Assembly: GCA_018715595.1 (NCBI GenBank)
Contig: DVLI01000019.1
Coordinates: 1-64,000 of the forward strand
Source: Candidatus Caccoplasma merdavium
GTDB taxonomy: Bacteria > Bacteroidota > Bacteroidia > Bacteroidales > UBA11471
Direction of reading: 5' to 3'
DNA length: 64,000 nucleotides
Positions 49,086-58,695 of this stretch are shown in pieces; the stretch's first letter is position 1, and every line of letters starts with the position of its first letter. The notes beneath the pieces are model-generated. The model saw nothing but the letters and a program-made list of their open reading frames with translations, did not search any database and was not told where the DNA came from. A program made the translations under genes and the position numbers.

Positions 49086-51476
49086 ATGCGGCTCTCCGAA
49101 GTTCCCACCGGTCAAGAAGTTGTTATCGTGAAAGTGCTGGGTTACGGTGCATTCTGCAAGCGTATCATCGAAATGGGTTTTGTGCGGGGCAAGAAGGTGA
49201 AGGTCTTGCTCAATGCCCCTTTGAAGGATCCCGTAAAATATAAGATTCTCGACTATGAGGTGTCACTGCGCCGTAGCGAAGCCGCACTCATCGAGGTAAT
49301 GACCCTCGAAGAGGCTCGTACCGAACTGCCGGTCGGTGCCGGCGAACTCATAGTCGATGAGGAGATGCAGATGCAGAAGGCCGCCGACAGGTCGAGCAAG
49401 GTGATAAACATTGCGTTGGTGGGCAATCCCAACTGCGGCAAGACCTCTCTCTTCAACGTCGCTTCGGGGGCGCACGAACATGTGGGCAATTATAGCGGCG
49501 TGACGGTCGATGCCAAGCAGGGACATTTCGACTATAAGGGCTACCGTTTCAATATCTGTGATTTGCCGGGCACATATTCCCTTTCGGCCTACACGCCCGA
49601 GGAGCTCTATGTGCGGCGCCACATCGTCGAGAAGCAACCCGATGTGGTGGTAAACGTCGTGGTGGCTTCCAATCTCGAACGCAACCTCTTCCTTACTACC
49701 GAGCTCATCGATATGGACCTCCGCATGGTGGTGGCCCTCAACATGTATGATGAGTTGGAGGCCAGTGGCGACCGTTTCGACTACGAAATGCTCGGGAAGA
49801 TGCTCGGTGTCCCCATGGTGCCGACCATTTCGCGCACCGGCTGGGGCCTCGATACGCTTTTTGACACCATCATACGGGTCTATGAGCGCGAAGACCCGGT
49901 CGTGCGGCATATACATGTCAATCACGGAACACTGCTCGAAGAGAGTATTTCCCAAATTAAAGACGCCATCAAGAAAGAGGCCCGGGAAGTCTATTCGCTT
50001 TCGCCCCGATATTTGGCCATCAAATTGCTCGAACGCGACAAGGAGATGGAACACATTTTGTCGAATGAACCCTCTTATGCACATTGGATTGCCTTGCGCG
50101 ACAAAGAAGGCAAGCGTATCGAGGATACGCTCGGCGAAAGTGTCGAGGCGGCCGTTGCCAATGAAAAGTACGGTTTTATCTCGGGGGCTCTGCACGAAAC
50201 CCTTGTACCCGGCAAACGAAATGAGTTTAAAACCACGCGTCTCATCGATTCGTTGGTGACCCACAAGATTTACGGGTTTCCCATATTCCTTTTCTTGATG
50301 TGGGTCATGTTCGAAGCGACCTTTGTGCTCGGTGCCTATCCCATGGAGTGGATAGAGTCGGGCGTGAACGCGTTGGGCGGCTTTATTGAGCGGTTCATGT
50401 CGCCGGGTCCTCTCAAAGATTTGCTCATCGATGGCGTGATAGGCGGTGTGGGCAGCGTCATCGTCTTCCTGCCCAACATACTCATACTCTATCTCTTCAT
50501 CTCTTTCATGGAAGACTCGGGCTATATGGCGCGGGCGGCCTTTATCATGGACAAAATCATGCACAAGGTGGGATTGCATGGGAAGTCGTTTATCCCCCTT
50601 ATCATGGGTTTTGGTTGCAATGTGCCGGCCATCATGGCCACGCGTACCATCGAGAGCCGCAGTAGTCGCATCATCACGATACTCATCAATCCCTTCATGT
50701 CGTGCAGTGCCCGTTTGCCGGTCTATGTGCTGATTATCGGCACCTTCTTCTCGGCCTACGCCAGCTTTGTGTTCTTGGGGCTCTATGTCGTGGGAATACT
50801 GGCCGCCATACTCACGGCCCGCCTGCTTCGCCGTTTTTATTTCAAGAAAGACGAGACCCCCTTTGTCATGGAACTGCCACCATACCGGGTGCCGACGATG
50901 AAGGCCACCATGCGTCACATGTGGGACAAGGCCGAACAATATCTGCGCAAGATGGGCGGTGTTATTTTGGTCGCTGCCGTGGTCGTGTGGTTTTTGAGCT
51001 ATTATCCTCGTCCGCAGGTCGACCCGGTGACCGGGGTGACCGAAACCGCGGCCATGCAGCAGAAAAATTCTTACTTGGGAAAACTGGGTCAGCTTGTTGA
51101 GCCGGTCATGGAGCCGCTCGGTTTTAATTGGAAAGTCGACATCGCCCTCTTGTCGGGAGTCGCCGCCAAAGAAATCGTCGTCAGTACCATTGGCGTGTTG
51201 TATGCCGGTGACCCGGATTTGGCAGAAGACGACGCTTCGTTGCGCGAAAGGCTGACGGCAAACAATCCCGAAACCGGTTCTCCCGACTTCACGCCGCTGG
51301 TGGCAATCTCTTTTTTGATTTTTGTGCTGTTGTATTTCCCCTGTCTGGCCAGCATTGCCGCCATTGTCAAGGAGACGGGAAGTTGGGGGTGGGGTATTTT
51401 CTCCATCGTCTACAATACGGCATTTGCCTGGGTGGTTGCGTTTTTGGTGTTCAACATCGGTAAATTATTTGTGTGA
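49086..51476 (+). CDS. feoB: FeoA-FeoB fusion ferrous iron transporter
   Basis: A 796-residue fusion for Fe(II) uptake. Residues 1-75 are a FeoA SH3-like domain (MRLSEVPTGQEVVIVKVLG ... SLRRSEAALIEV). The FeoB G-domain follows: G1 GNPNCGKTS (about 113-121), G3 DLPGTYSL, G4 NMYDEL; then a GDI helical domain and about eight membrane helices with FGCNVPAIMATRTIES and SCSARLPVYVLIIG Gate motifs. The start at 49086 gives the conserved FeoA start; an ATG at 49005 is too far upstream. A near-consensus -7 (GACTTTTG, 49041-49048) lies between. A small Cys-rich partner gene overlaps its end. Confidence 0.95.
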   Translation: MRLSEVPTGQEVVIVKVLGYGAFCKRIIEMGFVRGKKVKVLLNAPLKDPVKYKILDYEVSLRRSEAALIEVMTLEEARTELPVGAGELIVDEEMQMQKAADRSSKVINIALVGNPNCGKTSLFNVASGAHEHVGNYSGVTVDAKQGHFDYKGYRFNICDLPGTYSLSAYTPEELYVRRHIVEKQPDVVVNVVVASNLERNLFLTTELIDMDLRMVVALNMYDELEASGDRFDYEMLGKMLGVPMVPTISRTGWGLDTLFDTIIRVYEREDPVVRHIHVNHGTLLEESISQIKDAIKKEAREVYSLSPRYLAIKLLERDKEMEHILSNEPSYAHWIALRDKEGKRIEDTLGESVEAAVANEKYGFISGALHETLVPGKRNEFKTTRLIDSLVTHKIYGFPIFLFLMWVMFEATFVLGAYPMEWIESGVNALGGFIERFMSPGPLKDLLIDGVIGGVGSVIVFLPNILILYLFISFMEDSGYMARAAFIMDKIMHKVGLHGKSFIPLIMGFGCNVPAIMATRTIESRSSRIITILINPFMSCSARLPVYVLIIGTFFSAYASFVFLGLYVVGILAAILTARLLRRFYFKKDETPFVMELPPYRVPTMKATMRHMWDKAEQYLRKMGGVILVAAVVVWFLSYYPRPQVDPVTGVTETAAMQQKNSYLGKLGQLVEPVMEPLGFNWKVDIALLSGVAAKEIVVSTIGVLYAGDPDLAEDDASLRERLTANNPETGSPDFTPLVAISFLIFVLLYFPCLASIAAIVKETGSWGWGIFSIVYNTAFAWVVAFLVFNIGKLFV

Positions 51477-51478
51477 TT

Positions 51479-51697
51479 ATGGCACAGCAATTAATCGTTA
51501 TTATCATAGGAGTGGCCGTTGCGGCTTATGTCGTGTACCATATCGTTCGCGCGATAAAGGGTAAATCTTCGTCGTGTCACTGTGGGTGCCAAGGCTGTAA
51601 ATCGGCCTCCTGTCGTGGTGATGGAAGCATGGGTGAAGGCCGGCGTGAAGAAATTGCAAAGAAAAACGCCACATCTGCTTGCAGAATCAAAAAATAA
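51479..51697 (+). CDS. FeoB-associated Cys-rich membrane protein
   Basis: A 72-residue protein with one N-terminal membrane helix (QQLIVIIIGVAVAAYVVYHIVRAI) and a short Cys-rich tail SSSCHCGCQGCKSASCRG, six Cys. This is the small membrane protein family that commonly follows feoB (FeoB-associated, PF12669-like). It starts 2 nt after the feoB stop codon; a GTG at 51473 in the same frame is also possible, overlapping feoB. It probably docks to FeoB on the cytoplasmic face, but its role is unproven. Confidence 0.85.
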   Translation: MAQQLIVIIIGVAVAAYVVYHIVRAIKGKSSSCHCGCQGCKSASCRGDGSMGEGRREEIAKKNATSACRIKK

Positions 51698-51709
51698 CTT
51701 CTATCTTTG
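51678..51709 (+). promoter_or_regulatory. promoter of tRNA-Cys
   Basis: CTTG (51678-51681), 20-nt spacer, TATCTTTG (51702-51709), ending 17 nt before the tRNA. It overlaps the end of the Cys-rich protein gene. Confidence 0.65.
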
Positions 51710-51726
51710 CCACGCAAAAGCAACAA

Positions 51727-51797
51727 GGTTCCTTGGCCGAGAGGTTAGGCACTGGTCTGCAAAACCACTTACAGCAGTTCGAATCTGCTAGGAACCT
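51727..51797 (+). tRNA. tRNA-Cys (GCA)
   Basis: A 71-nt cloverleaf: acceptor GGTTCCT/AGGAACC, D arm GCC...GGC, anticodon arm CTGGT-CTGCAAA-ACCAC with anticodon GCA, T arm AGCAG-TTCGAAT-CTGCT, discriminator T. The first anticodon-stem pair is a C-C mismatch, the rest pair. CCA is not encoded. Confidence 0.95.
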
Positions 51798-51802
51798 CAC
51801 GA

Positions 51803-51838
51803 CAGAAAGGCGCTCATCAAACAATGAGCGCCTTTCTG
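51803..51838 (+). terminator. terminator of tRNA-Cys
   Basis: CAGAAAGGCGCTCAT pairs perfectly with ATGAGCGCCTTTCTG (15 bp), loop CAAACA, then a T-rich stretch. Confidence 0.8.
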
Positions 51839-51940
51839 TGTTTTCTATGATTATATACTTCCTCCTTGATGTGGTAATTATAGTAGACCGGTTTTTACCA
51901 ATATCATTTTTCAGACATTCCCGAGAAGAATGAAAATTTA

Positions 51941-51973
51941 AAAAGAACGCGAGGTGTACCTCCGCGCTCTTTT
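51941..51973 (-). terminator. terminator near the MFS exporter gene
   Basis: AAAAGAACGCGAGGT nearly complements ACCTCCGCGCTCTTTT (one mismatch, one bulge) with a 2-nt centre; flanked by A/T runs on both sides. It lies 67 nt past the exporter stop codon. Confidence 0.6.
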
Positions 51974-52039
51974 CTACTAAGGTAGAAAGAATTGGGACCC
52001 GTGAGCCGATGTTGCATGGGCATCATCGCCGGGGTTTCC

Positions 52040-53227
52040 CTATTTTTGTGTGGCGATGCGGGTGAAGAGATACATCGCCCCGCAGCAAAGGGCAATGATG
52101 ATACCTGTCGTTATGAGAATATTGCCCATACCGGTAAGCGGGGAAACGATGCCGCCGAAAAGAAATTGCGTAAATCCCAGCAAGGCCGAAGCATTACCGG
52201 CACTCTTGCGTTCGAGGTCGAGAGCGAGGGCCGTGGAGGTGGGCATCACCATGCCGAAGAAGAACATCATCACAAACAGCAACCCTTCCACTACGGCAAA
52301 AGAGAGGTCGGCCACAAGGGCGGCAGCCACGCACAGTCCCAGGATAAAAAATACCGTGGCTCCCACCCGCAGGGCTGTGGTAGCACTGGAAAACCTCGGG
52401 GTGAGCAGGCTCGACCCGATCATGATGGCAAAGGCATTCAAGCCGAAACAGATGCTGTAAAGCATGGGACTGATTTCGTAGTGTTGCTGGAATATGAATG
52501 GCGAAGCGGCGATGTAACTGAACAAAACCCCCATGGCGAAGGTTTGTATGAGCAGATAGAAGGTAAACTGCCGGTTGCGCAGCACGGGAACAAGTTGCGT
52601 GAATGTCGACAGAATGCCTCCCTGGAAACGATTCTCGGGCAAGAGGGTCTCTTTCTGTCCGAAACTGATGAGGGTGAGAATGATGCCGATGGCCAACAAT
52701 ATGATGAAGATGCCCCGCCAGTCGGTCCATTCGAGCATGATGCCACCCAATACCGGCGCACCTACCGGTGCAATGCCGTTGATGGCGGCCATGAGGGAGA
52801 AGGTGCGGGCCAATGCGTTGCCGGCATAGAGGTCGGTGACGATGGAGCGTGAGATGACAAGGCCTCCGGCTGCTGCAAAACCTTGTATGAGGCGGTACAC
52901 GATAAATGTGTGTATATCGTTGGCATACAGGCAGGCCACGGTCGATATGACAAACAATATCAATGAGATGATGAGGGGGGTGCGACGGCCCAGCTTGTCG
53001 CTGAGCGGGCCGATAATCATCTGCCCTGTGGCCAGCCCCAACATGCTGAATGTGAGGGTGAGTTGTACCAACGAGGTGGTCGTGTCGAAATTGTTGACGA
53101 GTTGGGGAAGTGCCGGCAGGTAGAAATCGGTGACAAAGGGACCGAATGCCGACAACATGCTCATGAAGAGTAATATGAAAATGCGGGAATTTTGTTGGTC
53201 GGGTAATGTTTGTGTCATGAGGGTCAT
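52040..53227 (-). CDS. Bcr/CflA-family multidrug efflux MFS transporter
   Basis: A 395-residue 12-helix transporter. Loop 2-3 motif GPLSDKLGRRTPL, GFAAAGGLVISRSIVTDLYAG and NGIAPVGAPVLGGIM (drug/H+ antiporter motif C) are typical of Bcr/CflA. Exports bicyclomycin, sulfonamides or other compounds in relatives; substrate here unknown. Met at 53227 or 53218 could start translation. Confidence 0.88.
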   Translation of the reverse strand: MTLMTQTLPDQQNSRIFILLFMSMLSAFGPFVTDFYLPALPQLVNNFDTTTSLVQLTLTFSMLGLATGQMIIGPLSDKLGRRTPLIISLILFVISTVACLYANDIHTFIVYRLIQGFAAAGGLVISRSIVTDLYAGNALARTFSLMAAINGIAPVGAPVLGGIMLEWTDWRGIFIILLAIGIILTLISFGQKETLLPENRFQGGILSTFTQLVPVLRNRQFTFYLLIQTFAMGVLFSYIAASPFIFQQHYEISPMLYSICFGLNAFAIMIGSSLLTPRFSSATTALRVGATVFFILGLCVAAALVADLSFAVVEGLLFVMMFFFGMVMPTSTALALDLERKSAGNASALLGFTQFLFGGIVSPLTGMGNILITTGIIIALCCGAMYLFTRIATQK

Positions 53228-53373
53228 TTAAAAATTGGCGCAAAATTCCCAAAAATGTTTCAAACAATCTGTCAATAGATAAAAAAAACGGTTAATCATG
53301 TTAAATCGCCTCTTCGGCACAAGGTGGCGTGTTGCGAGAATCATTAATTTTAAAACCCAAAAACAGGTGTGCG

Positions 53374-54255
53374 ATGAAGAAAAACAAACAGAAGATAGCG
53401 TTGGTATTGGGCAGTGGCGGTGCACGCGGATTGGCGCACATCGGCGTCATCGAGGAGTTGCTTTCGCGTGGATATGAAATAACCTCTGTTGCCGGAACCT
53501 CCATGGGTGCCTTGGTGGGTGGAATTTTTGCCGCCGGCAAGCTGTCCGAATTCAAGGAGTGGGTATTGGATATTGATAAGTTGCGCCTGTTTCAGTTGCT
53601 CGATTTCTCGTTCCGGCTCGATGGCATGGTCAAGGGGCAGCGCATCATCTCCACGCTCAAAGAGTTTGTTCCCGATAGGCCCATTGAGTCCCTCGATATA
53701 CCTTTTTCGGCCATAGCCACCGATATGCTGGCCGAGAAGGAGGTTGTCTTCGACAGCGGCAATCTGTTCGAGGCCATTCGGGCTTCGATTTCGTTGCCGG
53801 CATTTTTCCGCCCGGTACATAAGTCCGACATGGTATTGATGGACGGTGGAATCCTCAATCCATTACCCGTCAACCGGGTGCATCGTCGTCGTGGCGACAA
53901 GCTCTTTGCCGTCGACGTGAATGTGCCCGATGCCGCCAAGCCGGTCCATGTGCAACGGCAGGTAAAGGCGGGGGAGGAGGAAGATTCCGCTTTTGTCGAG
54001 TGGTTGAAGCGCACGTTTATGCCCGATTCGGAACGGCAGGAGACGAGGATAACGACCGACAGGTCATACGATGGCGGCTTGATGCAGGCTTCCGATATGA
54101 TGATTGAGCGCATATCGCGTCTCACGGTCGCACTTTACAAACCTCATTTGCTCATCGAGGTGCCTGTGGCTTCTTACGGTATTCTCGCTTTCTACCATGC
54201 CAGAGAAATCATAGAGGCCGGGCGTTTGGCCGCCGTGCGCGCATTGGACCGTTAG
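53374..54255 (+). CDS. patatin-like phospholipase
   Basis: A 293-residue patatin-fold lipid acyl hydrolase, no signal peptide. Oxyanion hole GSGGARGLAHIG, nucleophile GTSMGALVGG (GxSxG), and catalytic aspartate in DGGILNPLP. The C-terminal third is less conserved. The family splits fatty acids from phospholipids or triglycerides, in many bacteria it is close to RssA/YchK. The start at 53374 is at the conserved basic MKKNKQKIALVLG. Single-gene unit. Confidence 0.88.
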   Translation: MKKNKQKIALVLGSGGARGLAHIGVIEELLSRGYEITSVAGTSMGALVGGIFAAGKLSEFKEWVLDIDKLRLFQLLDFSFRLDGMVKGQRIISTLKEFVPDRPIESLDIPFSAIATDMLAEKEVVFDSGNLFEAIRASISLPAFFRPVHKSDMVLMDGGILNPLPVNRVHRRRGDKLFAVDVNVPDAAKPVHVQRQVKAGEEEDSAFVEWLKRTFMPDSERQETRITTDRSYDGGLMQASDMMIERISRLTVALYKPHLLIEVPVASYGILAFYHAREIIEAGRLAAVRALDR

Positions 54256-54415
54256 GTGTCGTGCCACCTCTCCCGTCGTGACTTGGCGGCGATGGCTGTG
54301 GTGTCGTTTCCCGGCAATCCCTTTTGAAGGCGTACGGGGAGAGACCATGCTTTTCCTGCTTGACTAAAAAAGTTAAAGTAAATGATGCTTTCGCGGCTGC
54401 ATGAGAGGAAAGTTT

Positions 54416-54423
54416 TACATTTG
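54416..54423 (+). promoter_or_regulatory. -7 box of the activase-tetR operon
   Basis: TACATTTG fits TAnnTTTG and ends one base before a 20-bp palindrome; -33 is weak. Confidence 0.5.
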
Positions 54424-54424
54424 C

Positions 54425-54444
54425 GTCTGACATATATGTCAGAC
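54425..54444. promoter_or_regulatory. 20-bp perfect palindrome, probable TetR operator
   Basis: GTCTGACATATATGTCAGAC is its own complement and lies across the expected transcription start of the activase-tetR operon. A direct repeat of GACATATATG follows. TetR proteins bind such palindromes, and the operon's last gene is a TetR regulator, so autorepression is the simplest reading. Confidence 0.7.
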
Positions 54445-54473
54445 ATATATGAAAATTCAAAAAAGAAGATAGA

Positions 54474-57400
54474 ATGGAGAGATACAGAGTCGGTCTGGAC
54501 GTTGGCTCTACGACGGCGAAGATGGTCGTTCTCGATAGTGAAGGCAATACCGTATATACCTGTTATCGACGTCATCAGGCAGCCGTGGAGGCTTTATTGG
54601 ACAATTTCTTCGAGGAGTTGTGCGACCGTTTCCCGGGTGCATCGTGCACGTTGGTCATGACCGGCAGTGTCGGATTGGGCGTTGCCGAGCGTTGCGGCAT
54701 ACCTTTCGTGCAGGAGGTGGTCGCTGCCACGCAATGCGTGTCGCGACAATTTCCCCATGTGAGTTCGATAATTGATATTGGGGGCGAAGATGCCAAGGTG
54801 GTATTCCTGCACAAGGATAAGCCGGCCGATTTGCGCATGAACGGCAACTGTGCCGGCGGTACCGGTGCGTTTATCGACCAAATGGCTTTGTTGCTGGGGG
54901 TTCCGGTCGAGGAAATGAGCGATTTGGCTTTACAGGCGCATACGATATATCCGATAGCCTCCCGGTGTGGCGTTTTTTCCAAGACCGATGTGCAGAACCT
55001 CTTGGCCAAAAATGTCGACAAGGCCGATGTGGCAGCTTCGGTGTTCCATGCCGTGGCCGTGCAGACGATAGTCACCCTTTCGCGTGGTTGCGAGTTTTCT
55101 CTGCCGGTGCTTTTTTGTGGAGGGCCGCTCACCTTCGTGCCGGCCTTGCGCAAGGCATTTGTCGATTATTTGCATTTGACACCCGGTCAGTGGGTCGTCC
55201 CCGAACAAAGTCATTTGATTCCCGCATGGGGCGCGGCCTTGTCGCCCGATGTCGTTGATTACCGCCCGCTTGATGAGTGGGCGGCCGTTTGGCGCCAAAA
55301 AGCACATGCCGAGGCAGTGAAATCTTCCATGGAACCGATTTTTGAAAATGAGTCGGCCTACCACCTTTGGCAACAGGAACATTCTGCCCGGAGAATCGAG
55401 CAGGCACAATGGCGAAGCGGGGTGATGCATGTTTACTTGGGTATAGACTCCGGTTCTACGACGACCAAAATCGTCCTGCTTGCCGACGACGACAAGGTGC
55501 TGTTTACCCATTACGCACCCAACAACGGAAATCCGGTACTGGCCGTGAAAGAGGGGCTTGCCTCGATGCAGGCCCAGGCCGAGGCTCATGCCGTGTCGTT
55601 GCATATTCTCGGGAGTTGTGTCACCGGCTACGGTGAGGAACTGATAAAGGCGGCTTTCGGTCTCGATGCCGGTATTATCGAAACGATTGCCCATTACTTG
55701 GCAGCACGCCGTTTCGATGAACGGGTCTCGTTTATTCTCGACATCGGCGGCCAGGATATGAAGGCGATATTTGTCGACAAAGGGGTGTTGACGCGTATGG
55801 AAATCAATGAAGCCTGCTCATCGGGGTGCGGCTCGTTTATCGAGACCTTTGCCCGTTCGTTGGGATATGCCGTGCCCGACTTTGCCCGCTTGGCCTCTTT
55901 GGCGCTCCACCCTTGCGACTTGGGTACCCGGTGCACCGTGTTTATGAACTCCAAGGTGAAACAGGTCTTGCGTGAAGGGGCTACCGTCGGCGACATTGCA
56001 GCCGGTTTGGCCTATTCGGTGGTCAAGAATTGCCTCTATAAAGTATTGAAAATAAATGACCTCTCTGAGCTGGGCGACCATATCGTCGTGCAGGGAGGCA
56101 CGATGCGCAACGATGCGGTGGTGGGGGCTTTTGAAAAACTCACGGGAAAGCGGGTCTCGCGAAGCAATTTCCCCGAGTTGATGGGGGCTTATGGGTGTGC
56201 TTGGTATGCCAAACACACGGAACATGCCGGTTGCATTGTTACGCCCGAAAGTTTGATGCAGGGGGCGGTTTATTCTACCCGGCAGACATCGTGTGCCGGG
56301 TGCGCCAACCGTTGCCGCATAACCCGTTACGATTTTTCCGGCGGGCGTTCTTACTATTCGGGGAATAAATGTGAGAAACATTTTTCCAACCGGGGTGAAG
56401 CGGCCGAAAAAGGAGTGAACACCTATGATGAAAAGATTGAACTTCTTTTTGATCGGCCCTCACTTGACGAGGGAAAGTTGACGATAGGTATTCCCCGTTG
56501 CCTCAACATGTATGAAGATTATCCCTTCTGGCATACTCTTTTCACCTCGGCCGGAATGCGGGTCGTTCTTTCTTCCCCCTCCCGGTATGCGGCTTATGAA
56601 GCATCGGCCCATTGGGTGATGTCCGACAATATTTGTTTCCCGGCCAAATTGGTACACAGTCACTTGCAGGAGTTGTGCGACCGACGGGTCGACCGCATTT
56701 TCTTCCCTTTTGTCGTGTATGAACGGCAAGACGACATGCATCGTGTCAACAGTTATAATTGTCCGGTTGTTTCGGGCTACACCGAGGTGTGCAAAAGTGT
56801 GATGCCCCTTTCCGTGCCGCTCGATGCCCCCGCAATCACATTCAAGGACGAGAAAGCGCTCTTCCGTCAATGTTCCGATTACCTCCGTTCGCTCGGAGTC
56901 CCTTCCCGCGTCATCAAGAAATCTTTTGCGGCGGCCATGGAGGCGCAGCAGGGCTATGTGACGACACTGGCCTCGACGATGAAGCGGCGGGTGACGGAGA
57001 ACCGTTCGCGAGGCCGGCTGACCATTCTCCTGGCCGGACGGCCTTACCATGCCGATAAACTGGTGCAGCATAAAATCTCCGACATGATTGCCTCGATGGG
57101 GGGCGATGTGATTACCGACGATGTCGTGCGGGGAGAGGAAAACTCCGCCACCGACTCCCGGTTCATCTCCCAATGGGCCTATCCCAATCGCATCTTGGCT
57201 GCCGCCCGGTGGGTCGCCAGCCAGGGAAGTCAGGTGCAATTTGTGCAACTGACCTCGTTCGGTTGTGGGCCCGATGCCTTTCTTGTCGATGAGGTGAAAG
57301 AGTTGTTGCATCGTCATGGGAAGAGCTATACGCTGTTGAAAATCGATGATGTCAACCACATCGGTTCCATACGGTTGCGGGTGCGCTCGCTCATCGAGAG

Positions 57401-58685
57401 CCTCCGCATGCAGCCCGAGTTGTCGGCGCAGCACACCTCCTGTGTCACTACGCCGCCCTATACGCTGGCCGACCGTTCCCGAAAAATCATTGTTCCTTAT
57501 TTCACCCCCTTCATATCGCCTTTGATACCCTCGATATTCCGACTTTTGGGATATGATGTCGAAGTCCTTCCCATGAGCGACGGCGTGGCGGCCGATTATG
57601 GTTTGCGCTATGCCAACAATGAGGTTTGCTATCCGGCAACCTTGGTCGTGGGCGATATTGTGAAGGCGTTCAAGGAAAAACGTTATAATCCGGCCGAGAC
57701 GGCGGTGGCCATGACGCAAACCGGCGGGCAGTGCCGGGCAACGGGTTATTTGGCCCTGATAAAAAAAGCGCTTGTCGATGCCGGATTTGCCGAGGTGCCG
57801 GTGGTGTCGGTTTCCTGGGGTGATGCTTTTGACAATCCGCAACCCGGCTTTCGGGTCGACTGGCTTAAAATACTTCCGATGGCACTCGATGCGGTTCTCT
57901 TCTCCGACTGCATTGCCAAGTTTTATTATGCGGCGGTAGTCAGGGAGAAAGTCCCCGGGTCGGTGTCGAAGTTGCGCGATGGTTTCCTCGAAAGGGCCTG
58001 CCGCTCGATAGAACGTAACAAACCCGGCGAGCTGCTCGACCTTACGGCCGAAGCCGCGCGTTGTTTTGCAGAGGCGACCGATGTGTCGATACAACTCCCG
58101 AAGGTCGGGGTCGTAGGTGAGATTTTCCTGAAATTCCATGCTTTCGCACAGAAGAATCTTTCGGCCTGGCTGGTCGGGCGGCGTGTCGAGGTCGTACCGC
58201 CCACCCTCACCGAGTTTTTCTTGCAATCGTTTGTCAATCGGCCAGTCAACAGTGAAAACCATCTATCTCCCCATAAAATGTCCGATTCTCTCCTTCGCGG
58301 CTTTTATGCGCTTGTGCATCGTCGTATGGAGAAATACAACCGGGTCGCATCGGTATTTCCGCTGTTTGCCCCGTTCCCCGACATCTTCGAGTTGGCGCAA
58401 GCCGGCCGGGAGGTCATTCCCCTGTATGCCCAGTTTGGAGAGGGGTGGTTGTTGCCGGCCGAGGTGGTTTCGATGGCGCGTCGGGGCATAACCCACGTCG
58501 TCAGCCTGCAACCGTTCGGTTGTATTGCCAACCATATCGTGTCCAAAGGCGTTGAAAAGAAAATCAAAGAGTTGTATCCTCAGATGAATTTGTTATCTTT
58601 GGACTTTGATAGTGGTGTGAGCGATGTGAATGTTACCAATCGCATGCTTTTGTTTATCAACGGGATAGAAAATAAAAACGGATAG
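54474..58685 (+). CDS. giant 2-hydroxyacyl-CoA dehydratase activase-type fusion protein
   Basis: A 1403-residue protein. It has two tandem ASKHA ATPase domains of the BcrA/BadF/HgdC type: residues 1-~270 (GLDVGSTTAKMVVL, IIDIGGEDAKVVFL, NGNCAGGTGAFIDQM) and ~318-590 (YLGIDSGSTTTKIVLL, ILDIGGQDMKAIFV, NEACSSGCGSFIETF); each has the Cys expected for a shared 4Fe-4S cluster. A Cys-rich segment follows (TSCAGCANRCRITRYDF ... NKCEKHF), then a DUF2229 domain and a HgdB-like C-terminal part. Such proteins use ATP to push an electron to radical dehydratases or related enzymes. The partner is not adjacent. Operon with tetR, 10 nt apart. Confidence 0.88.
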   Translation: MERYRVGLDVGSTTAKMVVLDSEGNTVYTCYRRHQAAVEALLDNFFEELCDRFPGASCTLVMTGSVGLGVAERCGIPFVQEVVAATQCVSRQFPHVSSIIDIGGEDAKVVFLHKDKPADLRMNGNCAGGTGAFIDQMALLLGVPVEEMSDLALQAHTIYPIASRCGVFSKTDVQNLLAKNVDKADVAASVFHAVAVQTIVTLSRGCEFSLPVLFCGGPLTFVPALRKAFVDYLHLTPGQWVVPEQSHLIPAWGAALSPDVVDYRPLDEWAAVWRQKAHAEAVKSSMEPIFENESAYHLWQQEHSARRIEQAQWRSGVMHVYLGIDSGSTTTKIVLLADDDKVLFTHYAPNNGNPVLAVKEGLASMQAQAEAHAVSLHILGSCVTGYGEELIKAAFGLDAGIIETIAHYLAARRFDERVSFILDIGGQDMKAIFVDKGVLTRMEINEACSSGCGSFIETFARSLGYAVPDFARLASLALHPCDLGTRCTVFMNSKVKQVLREGATVGDIAAGLAYSVVKNCLYKVLKINDLSELGDHIVVQGGTMRNDAVVGAFEKLTGKRVSRSNFPELMGAYGCAWYAKHTEHAGCIVTPESLMQGAVYSTRQTSCAGCANRCRITRYDFSGGRSYYSGNKCEKHFSNRGEAAEKGVNTYDEKIELLFDRPSLDEGKLTIGIPRCLNMYEDYPFWHTLFTSAGMRVVLSSPSRYAAYEASAHWVMSDNICFPAKLVHSHLQELCDRRVDRIFFPFVVYERQDDMHRVNSYNCPVVSGYTEVCKSVMPLSVPLDAPAITFKDEKALFRQCSDYLRSLGVPSRVIKKSFAAAMEAQQGYVTTLASTMKRRVTENRSRGRLTILLAGRPYHADKLVQHKISDMIASMGGDVITDDVVRGEENSATDSRFISQWAYPNRILAAARWVASQGSQVQFVQLTSFGCGPDAFLVDEVKELLHRHGKSYTLLKIDDVNHIGSIRLRVRSLIESLRMQPELSAQHTSCVTTPPYTLADRSRKIIVPYFTPFISPLIPSIFRLLGYDVEVLPMSDGVAADYGLRYANNEVCYPATLVVGDIVKAFKEKRYNPAETAVAMTQTGGQCRATGYLALIKKALVDAGFAEVPVVSVSWGDAFDNPQPGFRVDWLKILPMALDAVLFSDCIAKFYYAAVVREKVPGSVSKLRDGFLERACRSIERNKPGELLDLTAEAARCFAEATDVSIQLPKVGVVGEIFLKFHAFAQKNLSAWLVGRRVEVVPPTLTEFFLQSFVNRPVNSENHLSPHKMSDSLLRGFYALVHRRMEKYNRVASVFPLFAPFPDIFELAQAGREVIPLYAQFGEGWLLPAEVVSMARRGITHVVSLQPFGCIANHIVSKGVEKKIKELYPQMNLLSLDFDSGVSDVNVTNRMLLFINGIENKNG

Positions 58686-58695
58686 TTCGACACCT

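Noticed and set aside
49263-50939. 558-codon open frame antisense to feoB
   Set aside because: Shadow of FeoB; His/Arg-rich composition without motifs.
56460-58262. 600-codon open frame antisense to the activase fusion protein
   Set aside because: Shadow frame from GC-rich third codon positions; no protein-like features and opposite to a clear multidomain gene.
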